A stretch of 64,000 bases of DNA, taken from assembly GCA_002914805.1 (NCBI GenBank), contig JXTB01000024.1, positions 807,774 through 871,773 of the forward strand, in the 5' to 3' direction. The stretch comes from Parasponia andersonii. Its lineage: Eukaryota > Streptophyta > Magnoliopsida > Rosales > Cannabaceae. Under the pieces are notes generated by a model. The model ran no database searches and was not told the origin of the DNA. It saw nothing but the letters and a program-made list of their open reading frames with translations. This document shows, one piece after another, positions 35,377-47,061 of the stretch. Each line of letters begins with the position of its first letter. Within the stretch, counting starts at the first letter, position 1. Made by a program: the position numbers and the translations under genes.

Positions 35377-36242
35377 TGTTGGAGCGGTTTCTCACCAATC
35401 GCCCACGTGTCTTGAACTGCTGATGCTGGATTCTCCAACTGTTCACGTGTCCTTGCTGTCTCAAAACTCTCTGAACTCCAAGCAAGATCGGAGAGGCCGG
35501 GGGTGGCTACCTGCAAAGACTCTCCGATGCTTAAGTCAGTGGTTTTTCTTTGCGTTTTGGTAGCAAGGAGAAAAATATATCAGTCTCCATATCTATCTCT
35601 TTGTCGTGTTTTCTTCTTTTTTTCTCTGCTCTCAGACTGTTTTTTCTTTTTAAGTGTTTTTTGTGTGAACCTCCTCTTTTAGGAACACATAGCTTCAATA
35701 TATGTAGCTCTCGGATAGTGAACAGTATGGTTCTCTATCTTTGGAAAAGTAAATATAATCATGAGTACCTTTCACCTCCAGATCTTTTTAAACCATCACG
35801 GGCCGAGATTTCTGTGACCTCTTCTGTGCTACCGCGACCTGATTTTCGCCGCCTCCTATGGCTTCAATCTGTCAGGAGCAAGATTTGGGCACATCGCCGT
35901 TCTGTCAGGACGGCTTGTCCCTGCGCGCGCACCTACCCAGAAACGCATTAAATGCTCTGTCCGGGTCTGGAGCCGTGGGGCTGCCTTCCATCGTATCCAG
36001 TTTGAAGACCCTTGGGGCTTCTGACCTCTACGACTGTTGAGGTGAGGGTCGCTGTTCTTAGACAACAGACCCTTGGGGCCTCGGACCGCCAGCTGTCGTG
36101 GTTTCGAGGTCTGACCGGCTGAACAGTTTGGGATCAGTGGTGGATTCTGCCTTAAATTCGGAAGACCCGTAGGCCGATGGCGAGATCACGTGCGATCCGC
36201 GTGACCCTTCTCGTGGTTCAAGGTTCAGGAATGGGCCCCACA
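35377..36242 (-). mobile_element. Solo LTR of the element-2 (Tat) family, antisense
   Basis: 866 bp starting TGTTGGAGCGGTTTCTCACCA and ending GGGCCCCACA. Reverse complemented, these are the end and start of the element-2 LTR (TGTGGGACC ... CCGCTCCAACA). The 5-bp target duplication GTTAC lies at 35372-35376 and 36243-36247. No internal retroelement sequence is present, so it is a solo LTR, the product of LTR-LTR recombination. Confidence 0.93.
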
Positions 36243-36247
36243 GTTAC

Positions 36248-36732
36248 CATTTCAGTCCAATAATAAAATCTCAGAAGATCCTCTAGAAAAGATTCATTGT
36301 GATTTGTTGGGTCCAGCGCCATTAAGCACTAATCAACAATTTCGTTTCTATGTAGCTTTTGTTGATGATTTTTCAAGGTTCACTTGGTTATATCATCGTA
36401 AGAAAAAATCAGAGTTTTTTTGTTATTTCCTGAAATTCCAAAAATTGGTAGAACACCAATTTGATAAAAAAAAAATGAAAATCTTTCAATGGGATGGAGG
36501 AAGAGAATTTTACTCAAATGAATTTGTTAACTACATTAAAAATTTAGGAATTCAACTACAAATTTCTTATCCTGGAACCCCTGAACAAAATGGTGTAGCA
36601 GAACGAAAGCACAAAGCTCAAGTGTATTATTGCAATAAGGTTAACAATGCTCTTCCATGCGAATCTTCCATTATCAATGTGGGTTGAATCCTTTCTAACA
36701 AGTGTATTTTTGATAAATAGGTCGCCCTCATC
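36248..36732 (+). pseudogene. copia integrase, first part
   Basis: The integrase core continues: CDLLGPAPLSTNQQFRFYV, FVDDFSRFTWLY (first Asp region), FQWDGGREFYSNEF (second Asp, with the usual DGG-EF surroundings) and YPGTPEQNGVAERKH (Glu). Then NRSPSS is cut at 36733 by the chromovirus. The lost part resumes at 45792. Confidence 0.85.
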
Positions 36733-37311
36733 TGTCATGGCCCAAAACCCCAGCCAGTGGCAGAAGAGGAATTTCACAAAGGTGAGAAATTTCTTGATTT
36801 ATTTAAAAAGTGTCAAAAGTTTTAGTTTTTATAAAAACGGTCCATTTAAATAAAATAATCGGAATTCCATCTCGTGAACCACTCCTATAGTTCGTATACA
36901 TTATTAAACATAGACCAAATAATAATGAAAAATGAAAAAATCAAATATAAGTCCAAGTATTATCATCATCCACAACAACAAGTTAAATTCCAGAATAGCA
37001 TACATAAGTTTACAGACAAAATAGAAAGTAGTAATCTTGGTTCAATGCTAATACAAAACCCCAAACAGTCTAAACACCACAACAGTAGACTTCTAGCATT
37101 ACTAATAAATGAACTACAGTCAAGATGGCCTCTTACTCCTCCTGATTTCCAAGATCGCACTGAATGCTACTTGAAGAAGAAGGCAGGGAGGTGAGCATAA
37201 AATGCCCAGTAGGAAAAACAATTACCTCGATCAAAAATATTTTAGTGATGGGGAATTCCTGCATGGTTAGTTTAGTCGAAAACATACATATATATAATCC
37301 AAACCAGAAAT

Positions 37312-37364
<53 letters not shown>

Positions 37365-38819
37365 CAGTGTAATCAAAACCATCCAATTCATATGCACATG
37401 ACACAAATCAACCCATACTCATGAGCTCTCATCCTCTCATCTGTAGAAACCCAGGATGATGGCACTAAGTGTACCTAACAGCCTACCTGATACCTAAGCC
37501 CATACCCGGAGAGAACACCCGTGTGTCACCTACCAAACTTGGAAGGGCAACCGAATTGCCTACACCTGCCAAATAGGGAGGTAATCAGAAGTAATAAAAG
37601 CCCACGCGAGTTTACGGTCTTTCACCAATAGTGGGGCACGTAGCGCCACACTGTAGACCACGATGCCTAACACGGTGCTCATGTATGATCCTATGATACG
37701 TGAAATACAGAACTGAAGTGTGAAAATAATCATGCTCTGGTTTTTCAGTAAAATCAGCATACTAGGTTTTTATAGAAAAACAGGTAGCATAACTGCCCTA
37801 TTTTTAATATACCCAAAATAACCTGCACTCAGAAAATTCCTAGAACAATACAGTATATATCTCATACAACCAATTCCTATCACATACATTTAAATAGTCT
37901 AAAAATCACGTTTATTCTTATATGTTGTAGAAAGTAAGTTTTATACGAAACGATATAAAACAGAGGTAATTGAGTCCCTACCTCGCTCGAATAGCAATAC
38001 CACGCTATTGAATCCTCATGGTATCATTGTCGATCGCTCGAAGGGTCGAGAACCAATTCCAAGCCCTCGATCATCCTCTTGCGAAAAACCAACTTCTCAC
38101 CGGAGCTTCAATTCCATAAAGGACCACTTCACTGAATTCCTAGTGCCAAAAATAGCTAGGGTAGATATATAACTTGTCTAATTCGGGTCCGGGTTCATAC
38201 CGGGCCGGTGGCACACAAAACGAGGCAAAATCTCGACCGTCTGATCTCGATTTTCGTGCCGATCACCAAACAACAAAAAATATATATCAAACTTCTCCAT
38301 TTTCCAAGTACATTCCAAAAATGAACTCAAAAACATAATCCAACGGCCGGATCAAAAACAACAACTATAAACTCGAAATATTCAAAAATGACAACTTTCA
38401 ATACGGGCAAAATAGGGTTGAGATATATATACCTTGATAATCTTTGAGACGAGACGAATCCAACGGGACCAGTTAGAGGTTGAATGGTGGCCGGAATCGT
38501 CGCTGGTGACGAGAAAACCGATTCGTCCTCTATGGAGATTTCTGGCGATGCAGACATCGGCGGCAGCTNGAGAAATCGAGGAAGAAGAGAGAGAAGAGAA
38601 AAGAAAAGGACAGGGCACGTGGCCCTATCTTATAAGGTTGTGCAATTTTTTAAAAATTACACATAAATCTCCAAATTTTAACTCTCTATCAATCTAGTCC
38701 ACCCAAAATTTGTAATTTAGTCCATCTGCACAAAACTTTTGCAAATTAATCCCCATAATATTATATCTGGAAAATTGATAAATTGTCTAAATTACCCTTG
38801 AAAATTCAGGGTTTTTACA
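36733..38819 (-). repeat. 3' LTR of the chromovirus
   Basis: 2087 bp. Includes an (AT)n run near 37313-37358. One undetermined base at 38569 sits exactly where the partner LTR has roughly 100 additional bases (about 45420-45540), so it marks an assembly gap. The polypurine tract (minus: tgaggggagaa) is just outside at about 38820-38831. Confidence 0.9.
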
Positions 38820-38859
38820 TTCTCCCCTCATAAGAATTTCGTCCAGAAATTCAAAATAC

Positions 38860-39264
38860 AAGTAAAAGTTTCCATCACAATACAACTTCTAACTGAAAGT
38901 TAAACAAATGAGGGTACTTCTCTGTCTTGAGTTTCCAAGTAGCCTCGTCTTCCTTGTGATGTTCCCAAAGCACCTTGACAAGTGAAATCTCTCTGTTGTG
39001 AAACACCTTCAACTGCCTAGCCAACAAACAAACAGACTGCTCTTTATAGGACACATCTTCTTGGATCGATACATGCACATACTGAACAACATGAGATGGG
39101 TTCAGTGTGTACTTCTTCAACATCGACACGTGAAACACATTATGCACATGACCTACCTGTGCAAGTAGATTCAAGCGATACGCCACTGGTCCAATCCTCT
39201 CAGTGATCTCAAAGGGACCAATATACCTCAGAGCAAGTTTACCCATAATCCCAAATCTTGTCAC
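38860..39264 (-). pseudogene. Chromodomain and integrase C-terminus of the chromovirus
   Basis: The minus frame reads GPFEITERIGPVAYRLNL and VFHVSMLKKY (integrase GPY/F region), then ARQLKVFHNREISLVKVLWE and EATWKLKTEKYPHLF, the C-terminal chromodomain of chromoviruses that steers integration to marked chromatin. It is separated from the integrase core by a single in-frame stop (TGA where CGA fits) at about 39265. Confidence 0.85.
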
Positions 39265-39267
39265 ACC

Positions 39268-40203
39268 TCATCTTGGAGTCACTTTCAAGAATACGGAATC
39301 ACCAGTATCGAACTCTACCTCACGCCTCTTCAGGTCAACATAACTCTTTTGGTGACTCTGAATCTCTTTGAGTCTCTCTTGGACACCCTTGATCTTCTCA
39401 GTAGTCTCTTCAATTAACTCAGGTCTAAGAGTAATATGCTCTTCGGGTTCTGCCCAACACAAAGGCGATCTATACGGCCTTCTATACAACACTTCATATA
39501 GAGCCACACCCACACTGGTCTGGTAACTGTTATTATAAGCAAATTCCACCAAAGGAAGATGATCATCCCAGTTCTCATCAAAGTCCAGTATGCAACAACA
39601 TAGCATGTCCTCAAGAATCTGAATGGTCATTTCAGATTGACCATCTGACTCAGGATGGTGAGCAGTACTGATATCCAACTGTATACCAAACGCTTTCTGC
39701 AAGGCTCTCGAAATCTTAGAAGTTAACCTTCGATCTCTGTCAGATACTATGCTTGAAGGCACACCATGCAAACGTATGATATTCTCTATATACAGTCTAC
39801 TGAGCTTAGTAAGAGAGTAATCCATCCGAATTGGTATAAAGTGAGTACTCTTCGTCAACCGATCGACTACCACCCAAACTGCGTCATTCTTCCTCAAGGT
39901 CTTCGGCAAACGGGTCACGAAATCCATCGTGATCTTGTCCCACTTCCATTCTGGAATTGGCAATGGCTGAAGTAATCCAGCTAGTCTCTGGTGTTCAACC
40001 TTGTCTCACAGACAAGTCAAACACTTAGCCACAAAAGTAGCTACATCCTTCTTCATACCTTTCCACCAATACTGCCGCTTCAAGTCCCGGTACATCTTGG
40101 TACTACTCGGATGTATTGCGAACCTTGATTTGTGAGCCTCAGTTAGAATGGTTTCTTGAAGATTAGGGTCATCAGCTATAGCCAACTTCCCACTGAAAAG
40201 CAA
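39268..40203 (-). pseudogene. Integrase of the chromovirus
   Basis: The zinc finger is at 40006-40203 (HKSRFAIHPSSTKMYRDLKR and AKCLTCL, i.e. the H..H..C..C form). The core is at 39268-39963: ITMDFVTRLPKTLRK, VDRLTKSTHFIPI (first Asp), IVSDRDRRLTSKI (second Asp) and HHPESDGQSEMTI (Glu). It ends in a basic linker with KSYVDLKRREVEFDTGDSVF. A stop between zinc finger and core interrupts it. Confidence 0.88.
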
Positions 40204-41660
40204 AAACCCTTATCTGTTAGTGCTCCAACCATCTAACTGTTCACCATTCTGAAGCCGATTCCAGATTGTCCTCAACTCCCTGTCTTGCCATTGACTCCAC
40301 TGGACAGTCTGGAAAAGAGATGGTGAAATCACAATGTTGCTCAGGCAAGCAACACCTTCATTCTCGAAGTACTGCAAGTTGTAATCACCAATCGTAACTG
40401 AGTTCTTCCAGTCTTCAAACACTAGTGCAGCTAGTGCACCATGAGACTTCCTACTCAGTGTATCAGCTACAACATTGGCCTTACCTGGATGATACTATAG
40501 GTCGAAGTCATAATCTTCCATATACTCAACCCATCTTCGTTGTCTCAAGTTCAGATCCTTCTGAGTAAAGAGATACTTCAAACTCTTATGATCAGAGAAT
40601 ATGTCAAACTTCACACCATACAAGTAACATCGCCAAATCTTCAAGGCAAAGATCACTGCTGCAAGCTCCAGATCATGGGCGGGACAGTTCCTCTCATGTG
40701 GCTTCAACTGACGAGAAGCATAAGCCATAACTCAATCATTCTGCATCAAGACACATCCCAAACCCGTCTTCGAAGTATCGGTATACACCATATAAGGCTC
40801 ATTACTGTCAGGAATAGTAAGAACAGGTGTGGTGGTTAAACTCTGCTTCAACCTTATAAAATTTTCTTTACTTTCGTGATCCCAAATAAACTTGACATTT
40901 CTCCTGGTCAACTTCGTCAAAGGCAAAGCAATCCTTGAAAAATCTTGCACAAAATGATGTAGTAGCCTGCCAAACCAAGGAAACTACGTACTTCCGTCAC
41001 ATTTCTTGGACTTTTCCACTCCAGAACAGCTTTGATCTTAGTGGGATCGACTGAAATACCTCTGTGAGAAATCACATGGCCCAAGAACTTCACTTCTGAC
41101 ATCCAAAATTCACACTTCGATTTCTTGGCATACAACTGATGATCTCTCAGGGTCTAAAGTACTATCCCTAGATGTTCAGCATGCTCTTCTCGAGTCTTGG
41201 AGTATACCAGGATACCATCGATGAACACAACCACAAAATAATCCAAAAACGGCCTAAAGATCCGATTCATGAGATCCATAAATGTTGCGGGAGCATTCAT
41301 CAAACCAAATGGCATCACCAGCAACTTAAACTGACCATATCGAGTTCTGAATGCTATCTTAGGTATATCATCCTCTCTTATCTTCAACTGATGATAACCG
41401 GATCTCAAGTCAATCTTAGAGAAGCACCTTGAACCACCGAGTTGATCAAACAACTCATCTATCCTTGGCAAGGGATACTTGTTCTTCACTGTCAACTGAT
41501 TCAACTTCCTGTAGTCTACACAAAGTCTCAACGAACCATCAGCGATCTTCGCAAACAAAACAAAAGCACCCTAAGTAGAAGTGCTACTACGAATAAAGCC
41601 TTTGGAAAGTAGATCGTCCAACTGTTCTCTTAATTCTTCTATCTTAGCAGGTGCCATGCC
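40204..41660 (-). pseudogene. Reverse transcriptase and RNase H of the chromovirus
   Basis: RT at 41154-41558 has [49 protein letters not shown] and [17 protein letters not shown]. The catalytic motif reads [10 protein letters not shown], so one of the two Asp residues of YxDD is Gly. The thumb is at 40917-41135 ([27 protein letters not shown]). RNase H follows in 40495-40950 ([57 protein letters not shown]). Stops and frame changes lie near 41136-41154, 40731 and 40493. Confidence 0.88.
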
Positions 41661-41681
41661 ATAGGCTGGAATAGAAACTGG

Positions 41682-42341
41682 CTAAGCTCTAGGAACTAGC
41701 TCAATAAAGAACTTGATCTCCTTATCAGGTGGTAACCCTAGTAAGTCTTCAAGAAATACCTCCGAATACTTACACACCACCAAAATCCATGGGTCTTCAT
41801 CGTCTGTCCTCACCTCGCCATCTATGGCAAACAAGTTCCCATAACACTCGAGTTTCTTTCTTCCACCCATGCACGCTTTCAGAATAGGACTAGGCTTCAA
41901 TAGACTCATCCCAGTCTGATAGATAATAAGATATCCATCACTAGGAAAAAGAGTCACCCGCTTCTTATGACAGTCTACAATGGCTTGATACTTCGACAAC
42001 CAATTCATACCGAGTATTACGTCGTACTGTCCCATCGGCAACACAATCAAATCAGCAAGAAGCTTCCTATCACCAATCACAACCCGACAAGACTTACACA
42101 CACTAGACACATCGGTTACTCCTCCCAAAGGTGTACCCAACGTCAATAAATAATCCAAATTAGAAAATTCCAACCCCAATAATTGAGCAAACAATAAGGA
42201 TATGAATGAATAGGATGCACCAGTATCAAACAAAACATGTGCCCAAGAGTGTGAAAGAAGAATCATACCGTCAACAACACCTCGGCCAGTACGATCCTGA
42301 GTATCGTCTGCCCCAGTAAAAGTATAGGCTTGGCCAGTCAC
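41682..42341 (-). pseudogene. Protease of the chromovirus
   Basis: AHVLFDTGASYSFIS contains an intact D-T-G-A active site, followed by VILGMNWLSKYQAIVDC. At the end EFLLEDLLGLPPDKEIKFFIE-like residues lead into RT. The domain has a continuous frame here, unlike the rest of pol. It is cut from gag by a change of frame at about 42340. Confidence 0.85.
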
Positions 42342-42599
42342 CTTCCATTTCCCCTTGTTGCCTCTTCCCTGACCAGGACGGCTATTGTTGGATCCTGGAC
42401 CACTACTGCCAGATCCACGCCCACTCTGACTCCCTGAGGTCTGAGGAGTCTGAAAGTTCTGAGTAAAACCCTGAGGATGGTACTGATGCTGATAAGGCTG
42501 AAGGGAAATAAAAGCCTGCGAAGCACCCTGTGACTATTGCAGCCTCGCTTGAGTGTTTTGATAAGAAATAGAACCGGACTGTCTCCTCTGCAGTCCTCC

Positions 42600-43450
42600 T
42601 TAAGAAAGAAGAGATTTCTGCAGACGGTTGGGACACTCCTTCTTCTGATGAACCGGTTGGCCACAAACAAAACATCCTCCATACGGACTACCTCTGCCAC
42701 CCCCTGAAGAACCATTGCTATTCGAGCTCCCACTGTTCAGAGTAAGCTGTGCTGACCACTGCCTCTGGTTCCTTCTGGTGGCTTTCCTGTCATTACCTCT
42801 CCGTTGATTCCTCCTGGAATCCAAACTTTCTTCTATGGCCTCTGCCCGCTGGTCAGCCACTGCAATCTCAAGAAGAGTATGGAAAGTCTGGGTACCAATC
42901 CTGTTGAAAATGTTCCGATTCAGACGACTCCTAAACTTGGCAACTCGGTACTTCTCACTCATACCCAGTCCAAGAGCAACGCTTGCCAACTCAGTGAACT
43001 CTATCAGGTACTCATTTACCGTTCTATTACCTTGGGTCAACGTCTCAAATCGGTTCATAACTTCATCCTGTTGATCCTCATTGGCATACTGAGCCTTGAA
43101 AATTCGTTCAAAGTCTCCCCAAGTCAAGCTCACTATATCTTGCATCCATTCTACTGTTTCTCACCAACGAATGACACTTTCCTTCAAACGAGTAACAACA
43201 AACACAACCCAAAACTTAATTGGAGTACCAAGGGCTCGAAAGTGTCTCTCAATCTCACGTAATCAAGTAATTGCCGTGAGAGCTTTTGGTCTACCATCAA
43301 ACTACCCTGGCTGGAGACACATGAACTGTTAGAGAAGATCAGCCTGATCCAACTGACGTTCCCTCGGAGCTGGAGGCTGATAGTCTGGGTTGCTCATCTA
43401 GGCAAATGCCTACTGCATTGCCTCGATCAGATGAGAGAAATTCGGACGAG
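42600..43450 (-). pseudogene. gag of the chromovirus
   Basis: The open part 42600-43145 has LTWGDFERIFKAQYANEDQQ, TLTQGNRTVNEYLIEFTELA and CFVCGQPVHQKKEC (a CX2CX4HX4C zinc knuckle). Upstream, broken sequence such as LREIERHFRALGTPIKFWVV shows that gag starts near 43400-43450. It would form the particle shell of the element. Confidence 0.85.
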
Positions 43451-43629
43451 GAGGTTCGACATCGACTCGTGCTTCGGAACTCTTCTAGGAGGCATCCTTA
43501 CTAGTCTGAAACAATATGCCAAACTGTTTGTGAGATAATAATACATGCTTGTCATAAAAATAACTTCATTCTAGTTTAATGGTGATACATCCGAGCTATT
43601 AAACTAAAAGCTCTGATACCAAAAATTTC

Positions 43630-44179
43630 TGTCACGACCTAAAACCCAGGCCAGTGACAGAAGGGGAATTTCACAAAGGTGGAAAATTTCTTGATTTATT
43701 TGAAAAGTGTCAAAAGTTCTAGTTTTTATAAAAATGGTCCATTTAAATAAAATAATCGGAATTCCATCCCGTGAACCACTCCTACAGTTCGTCTACATCA
43801 TTAAACATAGACCAAATAATAATCGAAAAACGGAAAAATCAAATATAAGTCCAAGCATCATCATCATCCACAACAACAAGTTAAATCCCAGAATAGCATA
43901 TATAAGTTTACAGACAAAATAGAAAGTAGTAATCTTGGTTCAATGCTAATACAAAACCCCAAACAGTCTAAACACCACAACAGTAGACTTCTAGCATTAT
44001 TAATAAATGAACTACAGTCAAGATGGCCTCTTACTCCTCCTGATTTCTAAGATCGCACTGAATACTACTTGAGAAAGAAGGCAGGGGGGTGAGCATAAAA
44101 TGCCCACTAGGAAAAACAATTACCTCGATCAAAAATATTTTAGTGATGAGGAATTCCTGCATGGTTAGTTTAGTCGAAA

Positions 44180-44214
<35 letters not shown>

Positions 44215-45788
44215 CCAAACCAGAAATCCATATATATATATATAAAAGCAGTGTAATCAAAACCATCCAATTCATATGCACATGACACAAATCAACCCAT
44301 ACTCATGAGCTCTCATTCTCATCTGTAGAAACCCAGGATGATGGCACTAAGTGTACCTAACAGTCTACCTGATACCTAAGCCCATACCTGGAGAGGACAC
44401 CCGTGTGTCACCTACCAAACTTGGAGGGGCAACCGAATTGCCTACACCTGCCAAATAGGGAGGTAATCAGAAGGAATAAAATCCCGCGCGAGTTTACAGT
44501 CTTTCACCGATAGTGGGGCACGCAGCGCCACACTGTAGACCACGATGCCTAACACAGTGCTCATGTATGATCCTATGATACGTGAAATACAAAACTGAAG
44601 TGTGAAAATAATCATGCTCTGGTTTTTCAGTAAAATCTGCATACTAAGTTTTATAGAAAAACAGGCAGCATAACTGCCCTATTTTTAATATACCCAAAAT
44701 AACCTGCACTCAGAAAATTCCTAGAACAATACAGTATATATCTCATACAACCAATTCCTATCACATACATTTAAATAGTCTAAAAATCACGTTTATTCTT
44801 ATATGTTGCAGAAAGTAAGTTTTATATGAAACAATATAAAACAGAGGTAATTGAGTCACTACCTCGCTCGAATAGCAATACTACGCTATCGAATCCTCAG
44901 GTGTCATTGACGATCGCTCGGAGGGTCGGGAACCAATTCCAAGCCCTCGATTGTTCTCTTGCGAAAAATCAACTTCTCACCGGAGCTTCAATTCTATAAA
45001 CAGATCTCTTCACTGAATTCCTAACACCTAAAATAGCAAGGTTAGATACATAACTTGTCTAATTCAGGTCCAGGCCCGCACTGGGCCGATGCATGCAAAA
45101 TGAGGCAAAATCTCGACCATTTGATATCGATTTTCGTGCTTATTACCAAACAACACAATATACATTCTAAAAATGAACTCAAAAATACAATCCAACGACC
45201 GGATCAAAAACAACAACCATAAACTCGAAATATCCAAAAACAGCAACTTTCAATCCGGGCAAAATGAGGTTAAGATATATATACCTTGATGATCTTTGAG
45301 AAGAGACGAATCTAACGGGACCGGTTGGAGGTCGAATGGTGGCCGGAATCGTCGCCGGTGACGAGAAAACTGATTCGGCCTCTATGGAGATTTCCGGCGA
45401 TGCAGACGTCAGCGGCGGCTGGCGAGCGGCAGCAGAGCTTCGGCGCGGCCGGGCGTGTCGATGCCGGTCGGTAGCACGGGCGGACGGTGGCTAGCAATGT
45501 CCTGCGGTGGTGCGGCCGAGACAGCTGAGAGAGAAGAGAGAGAAATCGACGAAGAAGAGAGAGAAGAGAAAAGAAAAGGACGGGGCACGTGGCCCTGTCT
45601 TATAGGGTTGTGCAATTTTTTAAAAATTATACATAAGTCCCCAAATTTCAAATCTCTATCAATCTAGTCTCCTAAAATTTGTAATTTAGTCCCTCTGCAC
45701 AAAATTTTTGCAAATTAATCCCCACAATATTATCTCTGAAAAATTGGTAAATTGTCCAAATTACTCTCAAAAATTCCGGATTTTTACA
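43630..45788 (-). repeat. 5' LTR of the chromovirus
   Basis: 2159 bp, with (AT)n tracts near 44187-44212 and 44231-44243. It matches the left LTR throughout. I counted about 18 differences over the first 210 bp by eye, so the pair has diverged clearly. Confidence 0.9.
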
Positions 45789-45791
45789 TCT

Positions 45792-47061
45792 ATCAGTTTT
45801 GAAAAATGATAACCCCTATTATAAACTCTATAACAGGCTTCCTGATTATTCTAGCCTACGAGTTTTTGGCTGTCGTTGTTACCCTTCACTGCGGCATCAA
45901 AACAATTCAAAGTTTATGAAAAAGATATATCCTTGTGTTTTCATTGGGTATGGTCCTACACATAAGAGTTGTCGTTGTTGGTAGCCCCAGACTAAGAAGG
46001 TCTTTATCTCACGCCATGTAGTATTTGATGAAGGCAATCTATCCTACGTTTCAAACTTGAGCTCTCCATCTCCTATGCTGTTGACTCTTACAGATTTTCC
46101 TACTTTAGATAAATGGATAGATGGAAAGGATTTGTCACACTCAACTAATAAAGAGAATATTTCAACCAAATTTTTTTCAACTAATGATAACTCACAAAAT
46201 TCCACTTTTTGTGATACTGTTTGTGATACAGGTGTTCCATGCATAAGTTATATTCCTCCGGTTGAGAATCATGAGAATTTACCACAGGAAATCTCTATTA
46301 ATGATGACAATCAGGAGGTCAATGAAAATTCTGGGCTTCGTTCATCTCAACAAGACCAAGCTACTTAAAATGATTCTTCTTCAGAAAGCATTTATCCTAG
46401 AGAGTTGATAGAAGATATTTTTGTTGAATTACCTATTGTTCCATCTCAAGAACATGCACCAACATCCTCCTCAGAACAAATTCCTGGCACTAATGAAAAT
46501 ACCCATACAATGGTCACACGACGAAAGATGTCTCTCAATCCCTTATTCAAACCTCTAAAGTTATTTAGTGCTATTGTTGTGCAACCGCCATCTAAACCAA
46601 AAATGCTTCGTACAGCTCTGAAAGATTCTCATTGGGTTAAAGTCATGAAAGAGGAACTCAAAGCGCTGCAAGATAATAAAACATGGGTGCTTGTTTCTAG
46701 ACCCTCTCACAACAATGTTATTGGGTCAAAATGGGTGTTTCAAATCAAGTATCGAGAAAATGGATCAATTGATCGTTTTAAGGCACGCTTGGTGGCAAAA
46801 GGTTTCACTCAAATCTCTAGGCAAGATTACGACGAAACTTTTAGCCCAGTGGTCAAACTTGCAACAATTCGTTTGCTAATCTCTTTAACTCTTTCTCAAA
46901 ATTGGTGTTTATGGCAATTAGACGTTAAAAATGCTTTTTTTGCATGGAAATTTAAAAGAAACAGTCTATATGGAGCAGCCACCCGGTTTCACCTACTCCA
47001 AATTTTCAGATCATGTTTGTTTGTTGAAGAAATCTTTATATGGTCTTAAACAAGCTCCGAG
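45792..47061 (+). pseudogene. copia integrase end and first half of reverse transcriptase
   Basis: SVLKNDNPYYKLYNRLPDYS, RVFGCRCYPSLR and KKIYPCVFIGYGPTHKSCRC finish the integrase part. A variable linker follows, then RT at 46405-47049 with ALKDSHWVKVMKEELKALQD, NNVIGSKWVFQIKYRENGSI, FKARLVAKGFTQISRQDYDE, FSPVVKLATIRLLISL and [10 protein letters not shown]. The sequence reaches GLKQAPS and is cut at 47061 by a solo LTR. Several stops occur. Confidence 0.88.

Larger units (their letters stand above)
36733..45788 (-). mobile_element. Tekay/Del-like chromovirus (Ty3/gypsy) inserted in the copia integrase
   Basis: About 9.06 kb in minus orientation. The left LTR 36733-38819 (3' LTR of the element) and right LTR 43630-45788 (5' LTR) have TGTCA ... 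TTTTTACA ends on the plus strand. On the minus strand the primer site TGGTATCAGAGC (43610-43621) is followed by gag, protease, RT, RNase H, integrase and a chromodomain. Long LTRs (near 2.1 kb), a Met-tRNA primer and a chromodomain fit the Tekay/Del group. CATCT occurs at both outer junctions (36729-36733 and 45787-45791) and may be the target duplication, though it overlaps the TG/CA ends by one to two bases. Coding parts have several stops. Confidence 0.92.

Noticed and set aside
37164..37361. Protein ending in an Ile-Tyr repeat
   Set aside because: Translation of an (AT)n microsatellite inside an LTR; the same applies near 31360, 44031 and 56409.
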